Below, in pieces: positions 61,026 through 64,000 of a DNA stretch of 64,000 nt. The DNA is from Prochlorococcus sp. AG-409-M05 (lineage in GTDB: Bacteria > Cyanobacteriota > Cyanobacteriia > PCC-6307 > Cyanobiaceae): NCBI GenBank assembly GCA_003215435.1, contig QCKJ01000007.1, positions 1-64,000 of the forward strand, in the 5' to 3' direction. Numbering within the stretch: the first letter of the stretch is position 1; each line of letters starts with the position of its first letter. A program made the position numbers and the translations under genes. The notes under the pieces are model-generated. The model was not told where the DNA came from and ran no database searches. It saw nothing but the letters and a program-made list of their open reading frames with translations.

Positions 61026-61634
61026 ATGTCTAGATACCGCGGCCCTCGTTTGAGGATTACGCGGCGCTTGGGAGACCTACCAGGTCTCACTCGGAAGGCC
61101 GCTAAAAGGTCTAATCCGCCAGGTCAGCACGGCCAAGCCCGTCGCAAGCGCTCTGAATATGCAATCCGCTTAGAAGAGAAACAAAAACTCAGATTTAACT
61201 ATGGAATTTCTGAGCGTCAGCTTGTTCGTTATGTAAAAAAAGCGAGGTCTCAAGAAGGGTCGACAGGGACCAATCTTTTGAAGCTATTAGAAAACAGGCT
61301 TGACAATGTATGCTTTCGTCTTGGCTTTGGACCAACGGTTCCGGGATCTCGCCAACTCGTTAACCATGGACACGTCACGGTTAATGGTCATGTATTAGAT
61401 ATCGCAAGCTATCAATGCAAAGCAGGTGATGTCGTTGCTGTTCGCGAACGCAAAGCGAGCAAAAAGCTCACTGAAGCAAATCTAGAGTTTCCTGGGTTAG
61501 CCAATGTCCCACCACATCTTGAACTAGACAAATCAAAGATGTCCGCAAAAGTAGCAGGAAAGTGTGAGCGAGAATGGGTAGCACTTGAAATCAATGAACT
61601 TCTTGTGGTGGAGTACTACTCCCGTAAGGTCTAA
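61026..61634 (+). CDS. rpsD: 30S ribosomal protein S4
   Basis: 202 aa from ATG 61026 ([18 protein letters not shown]); seven further in-frame upstream codons are leader. Basic N-terminal domain with [28 protein letters not shown], then the S4 RNA-binding domain [39 protein letters not shown]. It nucleates 30S assembly on 16S rRNA. Its GC is higher than its neighbours, as usual for ribosomal genes. A strong terminator follows. Confidence 0.98.
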   Translation: MSRYRGPRLRITRRLGDLPGLTRKAAKRSNPPGQHGQARRKRSEYAIRLEEKQKLRFNYGISERQLVRYVKKARSQEGSTGTNLLKLLENRLDNVCFRLGFGPTVPGSRQLVNHGHVTVNGHVLDIASYQCKAGDVVAVRERKASKKLTEANLEFPGLANVPPHLELDKSKMSAKVAGKCEREWVALEINELLVVEYYSRKV

Positions 61635-61696
61635 CACCTGATTCATAGGCTTTGAATTCTCGGCGAACCACAAAACCATTACTCCAGCATTGCTCC

Positions 61697-61726
61697 ATCC
61701 CCTGCCTAAACAGGGGATTTTTTTTT
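61697..61726 (+). terminator. Rho-independent terminator of rpsD
   Basis: Perfect 8-bp stem ATCCCCTG (61697-61704) with CAGGGGAT (61711-61718), loop CCTAAA, followed by eight T. It lies 62 nt after the rpsD stop. The reverse strand has only the A-tract, so it works for rpsD alone. Confidence 0.93.
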
Positions 61727-61756
61727 GCAGAGACTCATAAAAATCAAAGTGAAGCT

Positions 61757-63673
61757 TTATTTGATTGGTTGATTATCAAAGTCTTGAAGATGTCCAGACT
61801 GAGATAATCTTTCAAAGGATGCACTCAACAATGATCGATAGTGTCTCCAGCCACCTAAAGACTTCTTATTTATTGGAGATCTAACTTGTATAGCACTTGC
61901 TGTATTAACTGATCTTAAATTTAGATGAGGAGTTAAATATGCATTATCCCAATCCCAACCAAGCCAACTAATTAGTTTTTTAATCTCATTCTCTGGTGAA
62001 AGGACGATGCTGTCATAGTTCAAACTATAAATGTGGCCTATATTCCATTCTTTATACATTCTCATTATATTGTGCGAATTAATAAGCACATCAGTAGTAT
62101 CTAGTATTGATGAGGAATATCTATTAGAGTTTGCAAAATGGGCTCGATAGATCGACAGTATATTATCAAGTGGATTTCGAAAACAATGAATTATTTTCGC
62201 CTTAGGAAGTTGCTTAATGATAAAGCCTAAATAAATATAATTTTCCAATTGCTTATCAGTAGTATTAATGTAATCTCTAGCTATATCTTTACGTCTTAAG
62301 TTGTAAAGCATAGATAAACTTTTTTTGACGGTTGAATCATGAGGTGAAGTCCATTCCTTAATTGCTCTCTTGAGAATATTTACTTCGCCTAAATCTGAGA
62401 CATTTGAATTTACACTTAAAATCGACTCCAAAAGAGTTGAACCACTCCTAGGCATACCAACTATGAAAATAGCATTTGACATATCTATGTTCACATTAGT
62501 TTCTAGAGGATGTACTATAGACTTTCGAAAGAAGCTAAGCGATTCTCTTATCTTTGATTCAGCATCAGATTTATACAAGTTAAGTTTTAGATTATTAGCC
62601 TCTATTAACAATTTCGAACTTGCTTCGTATTCTTTCTCAGCATGGAAGATATTTGACTGTGAAAAACACAAATCAATTTTTTCTTTTATTGTATTAAAAT
62701 CTGAGGGTTTTAAATTAAGCAATTCTTCTCTTAATTTTTGATGCTCGCGAAAACCACTCTGCTTAGTGAGTAAAAAATGTGCCTTAACCAACTTACTATC
62801 AATTCTCAAAGCACTTTCAAAAGAGCCGCAGGCATTATCAAAATCTCCTAAAGACTGCTGAATTGCCCCTCTAGATGTATACGCATTTGCCGAGCTTGGA
62901 TCCAACTCAATCGCCTTACTAATAGCTTTCAGCCCCTTATCTAAATCGCCAGTTTGCTTGTAAAAATTACTTAAGTTCAAATAAGAGATTGCTAAATTAG
63001 GATTTAATTCTATCGCCTTATAGGTTGTTTTAATAGCCAAATCTAATTTCGATTGTTCTTGATAAATAAGAGCTAAATTAATATATCCATATGGGTTCTT
63101 AGGATTAATTTGAATGGCTTCTTTTGTAAAAAGTTCTGCATCCTTGTAACGAGTAGCATCGATCATTATTGATCCCATTGTTATTCTTAATTCTGCATTC
63201 TTAGGGTCTAAAGAAATCGCTTTTTGCATTGCATCAGTTGCCTCTCCAAATCTTCCTAACTTGTGGAGTATAAGAGATAGATTCTTATGGGCTACCAATA
63301 AATCATCTTTTATCTCAAGAGCTCTTTTTATAGCAATTACCGCCTCACCTAAATCACCTAGATCATAATAAAGGTGTCCAAGGTTAATAAAAAGCTGAGG
63401 ACTATCTGGGCTTATATTGATCGCACATGTAACAAGTTCAATGGCTTCATTTATTCTTCCAGTGACTCTAAAAATACTGGCAAGCCTAATTAATGCAGTC
63501 ATATTTTTCCCATCTAAAGCAAGAGACTTCTTATACAAATTCTCGGCTTTTGATATATCACCTTTCTTGTGTTGCTGAATCGCTTCACACACTAATCCTT
63601 GAGAATCCTGCTTTGGCCTTGTTTTACCAGAGGTTCTTTTTTCAGAGTTCTTCTTTTCACCAAACCCTTTCAT
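61757..63673 (-). CDS. TPR-sulfotransferase
   Basis: 638 aa. Residues about 30-310 are eight or so tetratricopeptide repeats (for example AIELNPNLAISYLNLSNFY and AIELDPSSANAYTSRGAIQQ). The C-terminal sulfotransferase domain begins near 398: FIVGMPRSGSTLLESILS (PAPS 5'-phosphosulphate loop, about 401-418). It continues with IHCFRNPLDNILSIYRAHF (3'-phosphate region, about 503-521), INYDSI-like LNYDSIVLSPENEIKKLISWLGW and the end motif RSPINKKSLGGWRHY. It is predicted to sulfate a polysaccharide or protein using PAPS. A second TPR enzyme, with a glycosyltransferase domain, occurs at 3.6 kb. Confidence 0.88.
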   Translation of the reverse strand: MKGFGEKKNSEKRTSGKTRPKQDSQGLVCEAIQQHKKGDISKAENLYKKSLALDGKNMTALIRLASIFRVTGRINEAIELVTCAINISPDSPQLFINLGHLYYDLGDLGEAVIAIKRALEIKDDLLVAHKNLSLILHKLGRFGEATDAMQKAISLDPKNAELRITMGSIMIDATRYKDAELFTKEAIQINPKNPYGYINLALIYQEQSKLDLAIKTTYKAIELNPNLAISYLNLSNFYKQTGDLDKGLKAISKAIELDPSSANAYTSRGAIQQSLGDFDNACGSFESALRIDSKLVKAHFLLTKQSGFREHQKLREELLNLKPSDFNTIKEKIDLCFSQSNIFHAEKEYEASSKLLIEANNLKLNLYKSDAESKIRESLSFFRKSIVHPLETNVNIDMSNAIFIVGMPRSGSTLLESILSVNSNVSDLGEVNILKRAIKEWTSPHDSTVKKSLSMLYNLRRKDIARDYINTTDKQLENYIYLGFIIKQLPKAKIIHCFRNPLDNILSIYRAHFANSNRYSSSILDTTDVLINSHNIMRMYKEWNIGHIYSLNYDSIVLSPENEIKKLISWLGWDWDNAYLTPHLNLRSVNTASAIQVRSPINKKSLGGWRHYRSLLSASFERLSQSGHLQDFDNQPIK

Positions 63674-63727
63674 ATAAATCTTATTGTTGATTTAAAACTA
63701 TAATAAAGCCCTCCTAATGGGGCCCTT

Positions 63728-63898
63728 TTAATTGAACTCCTTAAACTTATTGAAAGAGCTCTTTACACCTTTTGGAAGTTTTATTTTTACATTACCAAGA
63801 AGAATGCATGGTGGATCCACTGATGCAATGGTCCCCCCCTGTCTAATGACGCAAATTCTAAGAATTACGAATAGCAAAATAAGTATCTCTAATGACAT
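63728..63898 (-). CDS. Small membrane-anchored protein (56 aa)
   Basis: From ATG 63898; a TTG six codons upstream is also in frame. An N-terminal hydrophobic helix (LEILILLFVILRICVI) is followed by QGGTIASVDPPCILLGNVKIKLPKGVKSSFNKFKEF, a compact basic tail with one Cys. Divergent from the gene beginning at 63945. No family recognised. Confidence 0.4.
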   Translation of the reverse strand: MSLEILILLFVILRICVIRQGGTIASVDPPCILLGNVKIKLPKGVKSSFNKFKEFN

Positions 63899-63944
63899 TT
63901 CTTTCTGATGAACCAATAATGGTTATAACGAAGGAGTCGAAAAC

Positions 63945-64000
63945 ATGAAACCACTCAAGTGGAATCGATGGAGGGCCCAGGCTTCTAAAGAGAAATGGGA
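63945..64000 (+). CDS. Start of a gene running off the right edge
   Basis: ATG 63945 with a good AAGGAG Shine-Dalgarno (63930-63935). The 18 visible codons give MKPLKWNRWRAQASKEKW, a basic, tryptophan-rich N-terminus. Too little is present to name it. Confidence 0.45.
   Translation, partial: MKPLKWNRWRAQASKEKW

Noticed and set aside
61757-63673. Periodic repeats that might suggest a CRISPR array
   Set aside because: They are 102-bp degenerate repeats encoding TPR units, not conserved direct repeats with unique spacers.
63700-63735. Imperfect GGGCCC-centred hairpin near the right end
   Set aside because: Stem does not pair beyond four bases once bulges are counted, so not called a terminator.

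Overview
The window is a stretch of chromosome from a marine picocyanobacterium, almost certainly a low-light-adapted Prochlorococcus of low to moderate GC. The strongest marker is the Pcb chlorophyll a/b antenna protein at 18994-20049. Supporting genes are acsF, chlG, menG, divergent glucosylglycerate genes, malate:quinone oxidoreductase, an SLH-type porin, flavodoxin, and a single-copy tRNA lacking an encoded CCA. The clade (SS120/MIT9211-like versus another low-light lineage) cannot be settled from the sequence alone. I saw no rRNA, CRISPR array, insertion sequence or integrase.

Layout. 1-6 kb: surface-modification genes (5'-truncated carbamoyltransferase, a 53-aa membrane protein, an SGNH-like protein, tRNA-Ser(CGA), a TPR-glycosyltransferase and a DUF6165 protein). 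6-10 kb: an iron and nutrient uptake block (FutA/IdiA iron-binding protein divergent from a PiuC-type dioxygenase, a small secreted protein, and a large SLH porin whose ribosome-binding site is complementary to the Yfr1 sRNA core). 10.3-18.1 kb: glyQ, then a complete phosphonate cassette mpnS-pepM-ppd-pdh, divergent from a CDP-glycerol-glycerophosphotransferase-like gene across a perfect 50-bp palindrome. 19-21.2 kb: an iron-stress-like pair, pcb and flavodoxin, with two unlisted small membrane proteins. 21.4-32.2 kb: a glycan/surface island (GT-C, GT2, cupin, GT2-like, FkbM methyltransferase, GT90 and two unknown genes) with nadE in its middle. 32.9-35.4 kb: a conserved hypothetical, a 2Fe-2S ferredoxin, acsF and small proteins. 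35.5-40.3 kb: glucosylglycerate synthesis and recycling (gpgS; GH13 phosphorylase; gpgP; glycerate kinase). 40.4-61.6 kb: mostly core genes (menG, hisF, DUF2862, chlG, PBP1A, rsmB, atl, trmH, dppC-like, lepA, mqo, nfu, DUF218, fucA-like, class-V aminotransferase, murE, yidD, rpsD). 61.7-64 kb: a TPR-sulfotransferase and the start of a further gene.

How the genes work together. The phosphonate cassette carries every step from phosphoenolpyruvate to methylphosphonate. PepM makes phosphonopyruvate, Ppd makes phosphonoacetaldehyde, Pdh makes 2-hydroxyethylphosphonate, and the cupin enzyme would make methylphosphonate. The cupin shows the H-x3-Q...H pattern expected of methylphosphonate synthase rather than HEPD. 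PepM is fused to a cytidylyltransferase domain, and the neighbouring transferase is of the teichoic-acid polymerase type. The simplest reading is that a phosphonate is CMP-activated and attached to a surface glycan or lipid. The glucosylglycerate genes form a closed loop from 3-phosphoglycerate to the solute and back. Iron-related genes occur at two places (6-10 kb and 19-21 kb) on either side of the phosphonate cassette.

Small genes below the usual ORF cut-off were found by reading the gaps: 1567-1728, 18670-18834, 20331-20474, 21399-21554, 50510-50674 and others. One of them (50510-50674) has a type IV prepilin-like N-terminus in a 54-residue protein.
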